DNA of 64,000 bases. Source: Desulfobulbaceae bacterium (GTDB lineage Bacteria > Desulfobacterota > Desulfobulbia > Desulfobulbales > Desulfocapsaceae). Numbering within the stretch: the first letter of the stretch is position 1; each line of letters starts with the position of its first letter. The translations under genes and the position numbers were made by a program. Positions 15,539 through 23,265 of the stretch are shown here, piece after piece. The notes beneath the pieces were generated by a model. The model did not search any database, was not told the origin of the DNA, and saw only the letters and a list, made by a program, of their open reading frames with translations. The stretch spans positions 1 to 64,000 of the forward strand of contig JAHEER010000002.1 of NCBI GenBank assembly GCA_024640625.1. Direction: 5' to 3'.

Positions 15539-17521
15539 ATGACTGAGATGGCCGAGATACTCTTCATATCCCCCTATCTGGAATTGGCGGAAATCGCCCT
15601 GAAAGTCATTGGCGACAAGGATGATGTCGATATCAAGGTGACCAGGATGGACGAGGCCGTCGAGCTGGCCCGCGAGGCGGAGCGTCAAGGCTATCAGGTT
15701 ATTGTCAGCAGAGGCCTGACCGCTTCAAAAATTAGAAATTCGGGAATCGATCTGCCGGTCATCGACCTCAGAATTGGCGGAACCGATATCCTGCGGGCCT
15801 TTTATGATGCCAAGAAGCTCGGCCAACGGGTCGGTATCGTCGATGTCGAGGAAGTGATCCTCGGATTGTCGAGCCTGGAGAAGCTGACGGGTGAGAAGCT
15901 GGTCAAATACCGCTGCGAGAACGACCTGGATGACATTGCTAAAGGCATCGAGTACCTCAAAGAGCATGGCGTGGACGTGGTCATCGGCAAAATAGCCATG
16001 GCCCGGGAGGCGCGAGCCCAGGGCATGGAAGCGGTAATCATCACCTCGGCCTACGAGACCGTGTGGATGACCATCAACGAGGCGCGCCGGGTAAACCAGG
16101 TGCGCAAGCAGGAGAAGCGGAAAGCTGAACAGCTCAAAGCCATGCTGAATTTCACCTACGACGGGGTCATCGCACTGGACCGCAAGGGGCGAATTACAGT
16201 GTTCAACAAGGTGGCCGAGGAACTCAGCGGCTGGCGAGCGGACGAGGCCCTTGGCCGGGAGGTCACCGAGGTAATCCCCAAGGCGGGGTGTCAGCATCTG
16301 CTCAAGACCGGGAGAACGGAGCTTGGCGCTGTGCTTGAAATAGGCAAAAGCAAGGTGGTTGCCAACCGGGTCCCGATCGTCGTGGACGGCAGAATCGAGG
16401 GAGTGGTTACCACCTTTCAGAAGTTGGATGTGCTCCAGAAAATAGAGTCGAACGTTCGCCGCAAACTGTCTGATAAGGGATTGTCGGCCCGTTACCGTTT
16501 CGAGGACATCATCGGCAGATCGGCACCTGTGCAGTCCACCATCAGCCTGGCCAGGGAATATGCGGCGATTGACTCTACCGTTCTGATCTATGGGCAGACC
16601 GGTACCGGCAAGGAAATTTTCGCCCATGCCATTCATAACGCCAGCCGGCGCAGCGGGGAACCCTTCGTGGCGATCAACTGTGCTGCTTTGCCGGAGAGCA
16701 TCCTGGAAAGCGAGCTGTTCGGCTACGTGGAGGGAGCCTTCACCGGTGCGCGCAAGGGAGGCAAGGCGGGTGTGTTCGAGATGGCCCACGGGGGTACCCT
16801 GCTGCTCGACGAGGTCGGCGAGATGCCCTCGAGATTGCAGTCCAATTTTCTGCGCGCCATCGAACAGCGGGAAATCATGCGCCTTGGGGACAGTCGGATC
16901 GTGCCGATAAACGTCCGGTTGATTGCCTCCACCCACCGGAATCTCAGGGAGATGGTCTCCCGGGGCCAGTTTCGCGAGGATCTCTACTACCGCCTGAACG
17001 TATTGTCGCTGCCGGTCCCGACCCTGCGGGAGCGGGGTGATGATGTGCTGCTGATTGCCGACAAGTTCCTGCGCGAGTTCTATGATATGCAGGGAAAATC
17101 TTACGGGATTTTTTCTGAAGAAGCCGCCCAAGTGCTGCTCGACTACGGCTGGCCCGGAAATATCAGGCAGCTCAGGAACTCCATGGAGCGCTTGTCGGTA
17201 ATGACTGCCGGTGGTCTGCTTGAAGCCTATGAGGTCGAGAGGGCCCTGCAGATTCAGGAGTTTAATGGTGAAGTGACTGATCCGCGCAACCCATGGGACT
17301 CCCCTGAGGCCGGGCCAGTCACTGCTGCTCAGCCTGCAAATGGAGCCAGCGGGGCGTTTCGTTTTCAGGAGGTACTAAAACAGCAGAAAGCGGAGCACGA
17401 AAAGGAATTGATCTACAGTGCCCTGCGGGAGTGCGGAGGGTCGAAAATCAGAGCGGCCCAAAAGCTCGGGATAAGCCGCACGACCCTGTGGCGCAAGCTC
17501 CAGCGCGGTGCTGGGAGATAG
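15539..17521 (+). CDS. Sigma-54 activator with PrpR-type N-terminal sensor
   Basis: A 660-residue bacterial enhancer-binding protein. Domains in order: a PrpR_N effector-sensing domain (residues 1 to about 190), a PAS domain (about 200-310, with LNFTYDGVIALDRKGRIT), the AAA+ domain with Walker A GQTGTGKE (about 350-357), the sigma-54 contact loop GAFTGA (about 398-403) and Walker B GTLLLDEVGEM, then a Fis-type helix-turn-helix at the C terminus (GGSKIRAAQKLGISRTTLWRKL). PrpR_N domains sense small carboxylates or acyl-derived ligands. Its likely target is the TRAP operon just downstream, which has a -24/-12 promoter and a repeated box array in between. It could also control the FAD dehydrogenases. 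Confidence 0.93.
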   Translation: MTEMAEILFISPYLELAEIALKVIGDKDDVDIKVTRMDEAVELAREAERQGYQVIVSRGLTASKIRNSGIDLPVIDLRIGGTDILRAFYDAKKLGQRVGIVDVEEVILGLSSLEKLTGEKLVKYRCENDLDDIAKGIEYLKEHGVDVVIGKIAMAREARAQGMEAVIITSAYETVWMTINEARRVNQVRKQEKRKAEQLKAMLNFTYDGVIALDRKGRITVFNKVAEELSGWRADEALGREVTEVIPKAGCQHLLKTGRTELGAVLEIGKSKVVANRVPIVVDGRIEGVVTTFQKLDVLQKIESNVRRKLSDKGLSARYRFEDIIGRSAPVQSTISLAREYAAIDSTVLIYGQTGTGKEIFAHAIHNASRRSGEPFVAINCAALPESILESELFGYVEGAFTGARKGGKAGVFEMAHGGTLLLDEVGEMPSRLQSNFLRAIEQREIMRLGDSRIVPINVRLIASTHRNLREMVSRGQFREDLYYRLNVLSLPVPTLRERGDDVLLIADKFLREFYDMQGKSYGIFSEEAAQVLLDYGWPGNIRQLRNSMERLSVMTAGGLLEAYEVERALQIQEFNGEVTDPRNPWDSPEAGPVTAAQPANGASGAFRFQEVLKQQKAEHEKELIYSALRECGGSKIRAAQKLGISRTTLWRKLQRGAGR

Positions 17522-17590
17522 CCAGTTCTTTCGCAGCGTACAGGTCAAGATTCACTACGATTAAGCCGTAGTCACCTGATTTATCACCGC

Positions 17591-17615
17591 TGGTCAGCTC
17601 AACCAGCTCTGACCA
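17591..17615 (+). terminator. Hairpin after sigma-54 activator gene
   Basis: TGGTCAG (17591-17597) and CTGACCA (17609-17615) form perfect 7-bp arms about 70 bases after the activator stop. Only TTTG follows, so it is a weak terminator at best; the dyad could also be a regulator site. Confidence 0.35.
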
Positions 17616-17644
17616 TTTGCTGACGTTGAGAGAATGTTTTATTT

Positions 17645-17698
17645 TTGAAACATGTTTCAATTAAGTTTCATAAACGAAACACATTTGAAACGTTTTTC
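17645..17698 (+). promoter_or_regulatory. Upstream activating sequence: phased GAAAC/GTTTC array
   Basis: A perfect 16-bp palindrome, TTGAAACATGTTTCAA (17645-17660), is followed by further half-sites. Box starts are GAAAC 17647, GTTTC 17654, GTTTC 17665, GAAAC 17676 and GAAAC 17687, with a degenerate GTTTTTC at 17692. The last four exact boxes are each 11 bp apart, about one helical turn, so they face one side of the DNA. The array lies roughly 110-160 bp upstream of the -24 element, normal for a sigma-54 enhancer. The neighbouring PrpR-type activator is the obvious binder, which is inference. Confidence 0.65.
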
Positions 17699-17805
17699 GG
17701 TCTCTTATACACGGTCAATCGAGGCGTACCTTCCTGCATTATCCATTCCCTAATGACCGCGCGCGTTTGCGCCGGGGGTAATCTTTTTTCCCCAAACGTG
17801 TTGAT

Positions 17806-17822
17806 CGGCGCACCTCTTGCAA
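17806..17822 (+). promoter_or_regulatory. Sigma-54 (-24/-12) promoter of the TRAP operon
   Basis: CGGCGCACCTCTTGCAA has GG at 17807-17808 and GC at 17819-17820 with exactly 10 bases between, and the -12 element reads TTGCA as in the consensus. Transcription would start near 17832 and give a leader of about 210 bases before dctP. The leader contains a compact hairpin, AGCCCCG/CGGGGCT (17987-18003), but no riboswitch that I recognise. Confidence 0.72.
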
Positions 17823-18041
17823 TGTTATTACGTTGAGGACGTGTCGCGGTGACGACTGCGTGCAGGAGGATCTGCACTCTGCGGATCAGTGTTGCGGAGT
17901 ACATCGCCCGGCAGTGCCCCTTCTGGACCGGGGCAGCGCTTATCGTGAAACGCGGCCTGCAGGACTGAGGAATAATCAAGAAGACGAGCCCCGCTGCGGG
18001 GCTGAACCCGTGAGAACACACATTGACAGGAGGAGGTACCC

Positions 18042-19031
18042 ATGAAGAGATTGACTACCATTTTTATTATGGCGACGTTTGTTGTACTGGGTTTCACGAC
18101 CATGCAGGGCGGAGCCCAGGCTGCTCCAGTAGAACTCAAATTCGGCCATGTGGGCGCGCCCGGTTCGCTGTTCCTGGCATGTGCGGATGAATTCGCCAGG
18201 CGGGCGAACGAGAAACTCGGTGACAAGGCCAAGGTCGTCACCTTTGGCTCCAGCCAGCTCGGTAAGGATCAGGAGCTCTTGAAGAAACTGAGGCTTGGAA
18301 CGGTAGCCTTCTCTCTGCCCTCGACGGTCATGTCTTCAGTAGTCGATGAATTTGGCGTCTTCGAGATGCCTTACCTGGTAATCGATCGCGACCACATGCG
18401 CAAGATTCGCGACGAGGTGTTCTGGTCGATGATCGCCCCCAAGGTCGAGGAAAAAGGCTACAAAGTGATCGCGGTATGGGAGAACGGCTTCAGGAACATC
18501 ACCAACAACGTCAGGCCAATAGTCGGCCCGCAGGATCTCCAGGACATCAAGTTGCGCACCCCGAAGGGTGAGTGGCGGGTCAAGATGTTCAAGGCCTACG
18601 GAGCCAACCCGACCCCGATGGCCCTGTCCGAGGTTTTCGTGGCGCTGCAGACCGGTGTAATTGACGGCCAGGAGAACCCGTTTACCCAGATCTACAGCCA
18701 GAACTTTCATGAAGTCCAGAAGTACCTGTCCTTGAGCGGCCATGTCTACACTCCCGCCTATCTGCTGACCGGCAAGAAAACCTGGGACAGCCTGCCTGCA
18801 GATGTCCAGAAAATCCTGCAGGACGAGGCGGTCGGTATGCAGGAATGGGTATATGAAACTGCCGCCCAGATGGAAACCGATCTTCTTGAGAAGATGAAGG
18901 GCTCCGTCGAGATCAACGAGGTGGACAAGCAGGCCTTTGTGGATGCGAGCGGCCCGATCTACGATGAATTCGGCAGCAAGGTAGCGGGTGCCAAGGAAAT
19001 GATCGACCAGATCCAGGCCCTGGCCAAATAG
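18042..19031 (+). CDS. dctP: TRAP transporter solute-binding protein DctP
   Basis: A 329-residue periplasmic binding protein with an N-terminal signal peptide (about residues 1-27, cleavage near AQA-AP). A strong AGGAGGAGG ribosome site precedes the ATG. DctP features include KLGDKAKVVTFGSSQLG near the start, ENGFRNITNNVRPI (about 147-160), the LKLRTPKGE-type anion-contact segment DIKLRTPKGEW (about 168-178, whose arginine usually salt-bridges the carboxylate), and FVALQTGVIDGQENPF (about 199-214). It delivers an organic acid to the DctQM membrane unit encoded next. Neighbouring hydroxyacid dehydrogenases suggest a lactate- or glycolate-like ligand, which is inference. Confidence 0.95.
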   Translation: MKRLTTIFIMATFVVLGFTTMQGGAQAAPVELKFGHVGAPGSLFLACADEFARRANEKLGDKAKVVTFGSSQLGKDQELLKKLRLGTVAFSLPSTVMSSVVDEFGVFEMPYLVIDRDHMRKIRDEVFWSMIAPKVEEKGYKVIAVWENGFRNITNNVRPIVGPQDLQDIKLRTPKGEWRVKMFKAYGANPTPMALSEVFVALQTGVIDGQENPFTQIYSQNFHEVQKYLSLSGHVYTPAYLLTGKKTWDSLPADVQKILQDEAVGMQEWVYETAAQMETDLLEKMKGSVEINEVDKQAFVDASGPIYDEFGSKVAGAKEMIDQIQALAK

Positions 19032-19049
19032 TCACGATCATCTGCTAAT

Positions 19050-19086
19050 GCCCCGGGACGATCGTTCCGGGGCGGTTCCCTTTTTT
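19050..19086 (+). terminator. Intra-operon terminator/attenuator between dctP and dctQ
   Basis: A 24-base near-perfect palindrome (19050-19073, arms GCCCCGG/CCGGGGC extended by one wobble pair to a 12-bp stem) is followed by GGTTCCC and a run of six T (19081-19086). This looks like a Rho-independent terminator inside the operon. Partial read-through would give much more binding protein than membrane subunits, as is usual for binding-protein-dependent systems. Confidence 0.65.
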
Positions 19087-19111
19087 CACAGCATGGCTGG
19101 AGGGTAGAGGT

Positions 19112-19663
19112 GTGCTTGCACAATTCCAGGAGATATTCAAGAAAGTGATGGAGTACATTGTGATCATCTTGATGATCACTTTGTCCCTGCTGGTGATAGT
19201 CGCAGTGGTCTACCGTAAAATGGGCGACTCCCTGAGCTGGTATGACGAGGTCGCATCGGTCATGCTGGCCTGGCTGACCTATTACGCCTCCGCCCTGGCC
19301 GCTCTGACCAGGGGACATATCGGCTTCAACGGGCTGTTGAACAGTTTGAAACCTGCATGGCGGGGTCCGGTTTTGATCATCGGAGAGATCCTGGTCATCA
19401 CCTTTTTCATCCTGCTCGCCTGGGTCGGCTGGCAGGTACTCGTCATCCTGGAAGGCGATTCACTGACCAGCCTCACCTGGGTTCCAACCAGATTAACCCA
19501 GTCGGTCATCCCCATCGGTGCCGCACTCTTTGTGATCGGTCAACTCCTCAGTTTTCCAGACATGTGGCGCCAGGCTATGTCGGACAAGGGGATTGCCGGC
19601 CACGACGACGTGGAAATACCCGATGACGATCCAGCAAACTCGCTAGAGGAGGCCCGGCCGTGA
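19112..19663 (+). CDS. dctQ: TRAP transporter small membrane subunit DctQ
   Basis: A 183-residue protein starting at GTG behind GGAGG/GTAGAGG. Four transmembrane helices are predicted (about residues 12-35, 50-70, 85-108, 130-152). The family stretch SWYDEVASVMLAWLTYYASALA is visible in part around residues 37-60, followed by RGHIGFNGL. DctQ links to the large permease DctM, whose GTG start overlaps this stop in GTGA. It has an acidic C-terminal tail after the last helix. Confidence 0.92.
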   Translation: MLAQFQEIFKKVMEYIVIILMITLSLLVIVAVVYRKMGDSLSWYDEVASVMLAWLTYYASALAALTRGHIGFNGLLNSLKPAWRGPVLIIGEILVITFFILLAWVGWQVLVILEGDSLTSLTWVPTRLTQSVIPIGAALFVIGQLLSFPDMWRQAMSDKGIAGHDDVEIPDDDPANSLEEARP

Positions 19664-20943
19664 CCATATTCTGGATGTTCGTTGGTCTGTTTGCGCTGAT
19701 CATGGTTAACGTGCCCATTGCGATAGCGCTGGGCATCGTTGCCGTGGTCACCATGGTGATCATGCAGGGACTGGGCAGTCTTCCCAATGTGGCACTGGTG
19801 ATGTTCGACGGCGCCACCAAGTTCCCGCTGCTGGCCATCCCGCTGTTTATCTTCGCCGGCGCGATCATGAATACAGGAGGTATTTCCAAGCGGCTCATCG
19901 CCTTTGCTTCTGCCCTGGTCGGCTTCGTCAAGGGAGGTCTGGCCATGGCCTCGACCGCAACCTCCATGTTTTTCGCCGAGATGTCCGGTTCTGCGGTGGC
20001 TGACGTGGCGGCCCTGGGTTCGATCCTGATTCCGGCCATGAAACGAAAAGGGTACCCCGGTCCATTTGCGGCCGCAGTCATGTCGTCAGCTGCCACCATT
20101 GCGGTGATCATTCCCCCGTCAATTCCGATGATCCTTTATGCGGTCATGGCCGGCAGTTCGGTGGTCAAGATATTCGTCGCCGGGATTATCCCCGGAATCA
20201 TGTGCGGTCTGGCCATGATGGGGTTGTCCTATGCCTTCGCGGTAAAAAGGAACTACCCGGTGGAAGAGGTCTTTCAGCTAAAAAAAGTCTGGGCAACCTT
20301 TAAGGAAGCCTCCTGGGCCTTCATCGTCCCGCTGATTATCCTTGGCGGCATTTTTGGCGGCTTTGTGACTGCTACTGAAGGGGCCGGGCTGGCCGTTCTG
20401 GCCTCTCTTTTTGTCGGTGGAGTGATCTACCGTGAAATCAACTGGCAGCATTTAAAGGAAGCCACTATCGAAGGGGGAATTTCCACTGGAGTGGTGATGC
20501 TTCTCGTGGCTGCCTCGGCGCTGATGGGAACGATTCTGACTGAACTTCAGATCCCGCAGCAGCTGGCTGCAAAAATACTCGGCATCACGACCAACAAATA
20601 TGCCGTTCTGGGCATGTTGAATCTTTTCTTTCTCGTGGTCGGCTGTTTCCTGCATTCGGCAGCCGCCATAATTCTGGTCGTGCCAATCGTGATGCCCCTG
20701 GTGCATGCGGTTGGCATCGACCCGGTTCACTTCGGTCTGGTGGTAACGCTTAATTTGGGCATCGGCCAGCAGACCCCGCCTGTTGCCTCCGTTCTGATCA
20801 CCGCCTGCTCGGTGGCAAAGGCCGATATCTGGGAGGTGAGCAAGGTCAATGTCTATTATGTCGGCTGTATCTTCATCATCTTGATGATATGCACCTACGT
20901 ACCTGCAATACCCATGTTTCTGGTAAACTTTTTCTACGGTTAA
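19660..20943 (+). CDS. dctM: TRAP transporter large permease DctM
   Basis: A 427-residue permease of the DctM family with about 11-12 transmembrane helices. It starts at a GTG that overlaps the DctQ stop. Family stretches are visible: PLLAIPLFIFAGAIMNTGG (about residues 49-67), AEMSGSAVADVAALGSI (about 107-123), IPPSIPMILYAVMAGSS (about 150-166) and NLGIGQQTPPVASVL (about 366-380). It uses a sodium gradient to import the substrate handed over by DctP. The alcohol dehydrogenase gene follows after 12 bases, so the operon continues into the catabolic genes. Confidence 0.95.
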   Translation: MTIFWMFVGLFALIMVNVPIAIALGIVAVVTMVIMQGLGSLPNVALVMFDGATKFPLLAIPLFIFAGAIMNTGGISKRLIAFASALVGFVKGGLAMASTATSMFFAEMSGSAVADVAALGSILIPAMKRKGYPGPFAAAVMSSAATIAVIIPPSIPMILYAVMAGSSVVKIFVAGIIPGIMCGLAMMGLSYAFAVKRNYPVEEVFQLKKVWATFKEASWAFIVPLIILGGIFGGFVTATEGAGLAVLASLFVGGVIYREINWQHLKEATIEGGISTGVVMLLVAASALMGTILTELQIPQQLAAKILGITTNKYAVLGMLNLFFLVVGCFLHSAAAIILVVPIVMPLVHAVGIDPVHFGLVVTLNLGIGQQTPPVASVLITACSVAKADIWEVSKVNVYYVGCIFIILMICTYVPAIPMFLVNFFYG

Positions 20944-20955
20944 TGGGAGGGTTCA

Positions 20956-21945
20956 GTGATTGCCAACAGCGCCTGTCTGACCGGTATCCAAGAAATTGAA
21001 GTACGTGAGAGAAAGCTGCACCCGAAAGATGACGAGCTCGTGATTAAAACTCACGCAGCGGGCATCTGCGGAACGGATAAGAATTTGTACAACGGGGTGA
21101 TACCGCCTTCAGGCGGATTGCACAGCGAGATCAGAAAGGCCTTTGGGTACCCGTATTATTTCGGACATGAAGGCGGCGGTACGGTTGTCGCTGCGGGCAG
21201 AGATGTCAGAAGATTCAAGACGGGCGACAAAGTAATGGCCTTCGGCTGGGTGGAGACCTACTCAGATTATTTCGTGGCCGAAGAAGATGATCTCGAACCG
21301 GTTCCCGAGGGTCTCGATATGGATCTGGCCTGCCTGGGGGAGCCCATCGGGTGTGCTGTATTCTCCGGTCTTTGTTCAAAAGTGCAGCTTGGCGATACGG
21401 TTGCCGTTGTCGGCATGGGGTTTGCCGGCCAGGTTATAGCCCAGGTCGTGAAGAAGAAAGGGGCCTCTCAAGTTATCGGCATCGATGTGGTGGATGAGAA
21501 ACTCGAGCTGGCCAGAACCCTGGGACTTGACCACGCAATCAACAGCTCTACAACTGATCCGCTTACCGCCATCCTTGATTTGACCGGGGGGCAGGGGGCC
21601 GATGTGATGGTGGAGGTGGCTGGAACTGCCGAAGCCGTGCAGTTGTGCATCGATGCAGTCAAGCATAATGGGGTGCTCGTCTTTTACAGTTGGATAACCA
21701 GAGATATCACCCTGAATATCTCACGCTGGCACGACAACTCGTTGGAAATTGTCAATACCGGTCTGGTGCACCATGGAATTATGCAACGCCATATCTGGGT
21801 TCCGCAAGCCCTGAGGCCGGTGTTGCAGGAGCAAATAAGGATTTCCCCGCTGATCACTCACACCTTTGCCTTGAGTGAAATGGCTAAGGCTATGCAGACC
21901 GCCCATGAAGATCCCGCGGCGGTCAAGGTCATGGTGCGTCCATGA
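20956..21945 (+). CDS. Zinc-dependent alcohol/polyol dehydrogenase (MDR family)
   Basis: A 329-residue medium-chain dehydrogenase starting at GTG with a GGGAGGG ribosome site. Catalytic zinc ligands are visible as Cys in GICGTD (about residue 38), His in FGHEGGG (about 71) and Glu in CLGEPIGC (about 131). The Rossmann motif GMGFAG lies near 153-158, and an acidic residue after the second strand (GIDVVDEK) suggests NAD rather than NADP. The four-cysteine structural zinc lobe of classical ADHs is missing, so it belongs to a shorter subgroup. It sits directly behind dctM and is likely to oxidise the imported hydroxy compound or a derivative. Confidence 0.88.
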   Translation: MIANSACLTGIQEIEVRERKLHPKDDELVIKTHAAGICGTDKNLYNGVIPPSGGLHSEIRKAFGYPYYFGHEGGGTVVAAGRDVRRFKTGDKVMAFGWVETYSDYFVAEEDDLEPVPEGLDMDLACLGEPIGCAVFSGLCSKVQLGDTVAVVGMGFAGQVIAQVVKKKGASQVIGIDVVDEKLELARTLGLDHAINSSTTDPLTAILDLTGGQGADVMVEVAGTAEAVQLCIDAVKHNGVLVFYSWITRDITLNISRWHDNSLEIVNTGLVHHGIMQRHIWVPQALRPVLQEQIRISPLITHTFALSEMAKAMQTAHEDPAAVKVMVRP

Positions 21946-22024
21946 TGCAGAAAAGTTATCAGCGATTAGTGAATAGAGGCGTTGTCTTGACCACCGGCTG
22001 GTGCGGCCGGCAAAGCGAATTGAC

Positions 22025-23206
22025 ATGAGCAGTTTTTTCTACAGACAATTAGCAAAAGCCTCACAAAACGGATCTGTCGGGCCCGGCACGATCATCACGG
22101 TGAAGGTTGACCTGGCTCTGGCCCATGACGGCAGCGGGCCGGAGATCCTCAGATTATTCAAGAGGGATGGGCTGCAAGTCGCTCAGAAGAGCAGGGTGCT
22201 CATCACTCTGGATCACTGTTTTCCAGCACCGACCATTGCTGATCGTCAATTTCATAAGGAAATTCAGTCTTTTGCCAGGGAAAACAAGATTAACCTCTAT
22301 AAAAACGGCGAGGGAGTTCTGCACCAGGTCGTGGCTGAGGATGAGTCTTTATGGCCCGGCATGATCATTGTTGGAGCGGACGGCCATGTGGCAACCGCGG
22401 GTGCGTTCGGAGCCATTGCCTTTACAGTGCAGCCGGACGCATTCGTCAAAGCCGTGTGCAAAGGTGTTTATCAGGTTCCGGTGCCGGAGCAGATCGTCAT
22501 CGGTCTGGAGGGAGTTCTCCGGCCCCATGTCATGGCCAGAGATGTCGCTCTCTCTCTGATTGATGAATTCGGGGACCTGATTGCCGAAAAGGCTGTTGTG
22601 TTGACCGGTGATGCGATCGACAAAATGAACATCAGCGAGAAAATGACCCTCTGCAACCTGCTGCCCGAGAGTAAGGCGAGAACCGCTCTGGTCTTGCCCC
22701 AGGGAGAGCGGGAGAGGGTCGATAAAACGGTTGATGCCAAAAGTATCGAACCGATGCTGGCACTGCCATCCATACCGCAACAAATCATTCGCGCCAGTGA
22801 ATGCCGCGATCAGAAAATCAGTGTAGCAATAGCCGGCGGCTGCTCCTCGGGAAGACTGGATGACATGAAGATGATAGCGGATATCTTGTCTAAAAATGAA
22901 GTGCATCAGGATGTGACATTTATTATAACTCCTGGGTCCCGCAGTATCATGGGGTCAATGGACAGAATGGACCTGTCGTCAATTCTGAGGAACAGCGGGG
23001 CAGTGATCATGCCCCCGGGCTGCGGCCCCTGTCCCGGCAGGCATCTGGGGGTACTCAGTGAAGATGATGTGGCGATTACCACAACTACCCGCAACAGTCC
23101 CGGCAGAATAGGTTCTTCTGAAGCAAAAATTTATCTGGCATCTCCGCTGACGGTAGCCTTGTCTGCAGTGCATGGTCAGATTACCGAACCGACCGAACTG
23201 AGCTGA
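22025..23206 (+). CDS. Aconitase/LeuC-like hydro-lyase large subunit, no small subunit nearby
   Basis: A 393-residue protein of the aconitase superfamily, close in size to LeuC-type large subunits. Visible motifs: VKVDLALAHDGSGPE (about residues 26-40), VGADGHVATAGAFGAIAF (about 117-134), the first cluster ligand in GGCSSGRLDD, the CGPCPG pair near 332-337, and TTTRNSPGRIGSSEAKIYL (about 351-369), where relatives have TTRNF(E/P)GR. These bind a [4Fe-4S] cluster and the substrate carboxylate. No LeuD-like small subunit follows; the next gene is an aminotransferase. The substrate would be a hydroxy di- or tricarboxylate; the exact reaction is unknown. The ATG at 22025 fits the family start. Confidence 0.85.
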   Translation: MSSFFYRQLAKASQNGSVGPGTIITVKVDLALAHDGSGPEILRLFKRDGLQVAQKSRVLITLDHCFPAPTIADRQFHKEIQSFARENKINLYKNGEGVLHQVVAEDESLWPGMIIVGADGHVATAGAFGAIAFTVQPDAFVKAVCKGVYQVPVPEQIVIGLEGVLRPHVMARDVALSLIDEFGDLIAEKAVVLTGDAIDKMNISEKMTLCNLLPESKARTALVLPQGERERVDKTVDAKSIEPMLALPSIPQQIIRASECRDQKISVAIAGGCSSGRLDDMKMIADILSKNEVHQDVTFIITPGSRSIMGSMDRMDLSSILRNSGAVIMPPGCGPCPGRHLGVLSEDDVAITTTTRNSPGRIGSSEAKIYLASPLTVALSAVHGQITEPTELS

Positions 23207-23265
23207 GGACCTGCCGCGAGATCAAGTTTCAGATACCGAGAATTCAAACGTAGAAGGAGTAAGAC

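Noticed and set aside
15725-17131. Long minus-strand open frame (468 codons) opposite the activator gene
   Set aside because: It is the mirror of a well-supported coding frame with clear domains; its translation has no recognisable family and the length follows from codon bias.
17833-18045. 70-codon frame in the dctP leader
   Set aside because: Composition is not protein-like, the start is a TTG without a ribosome site, and it runs through the leader hairpin and the dctP ribosome site.
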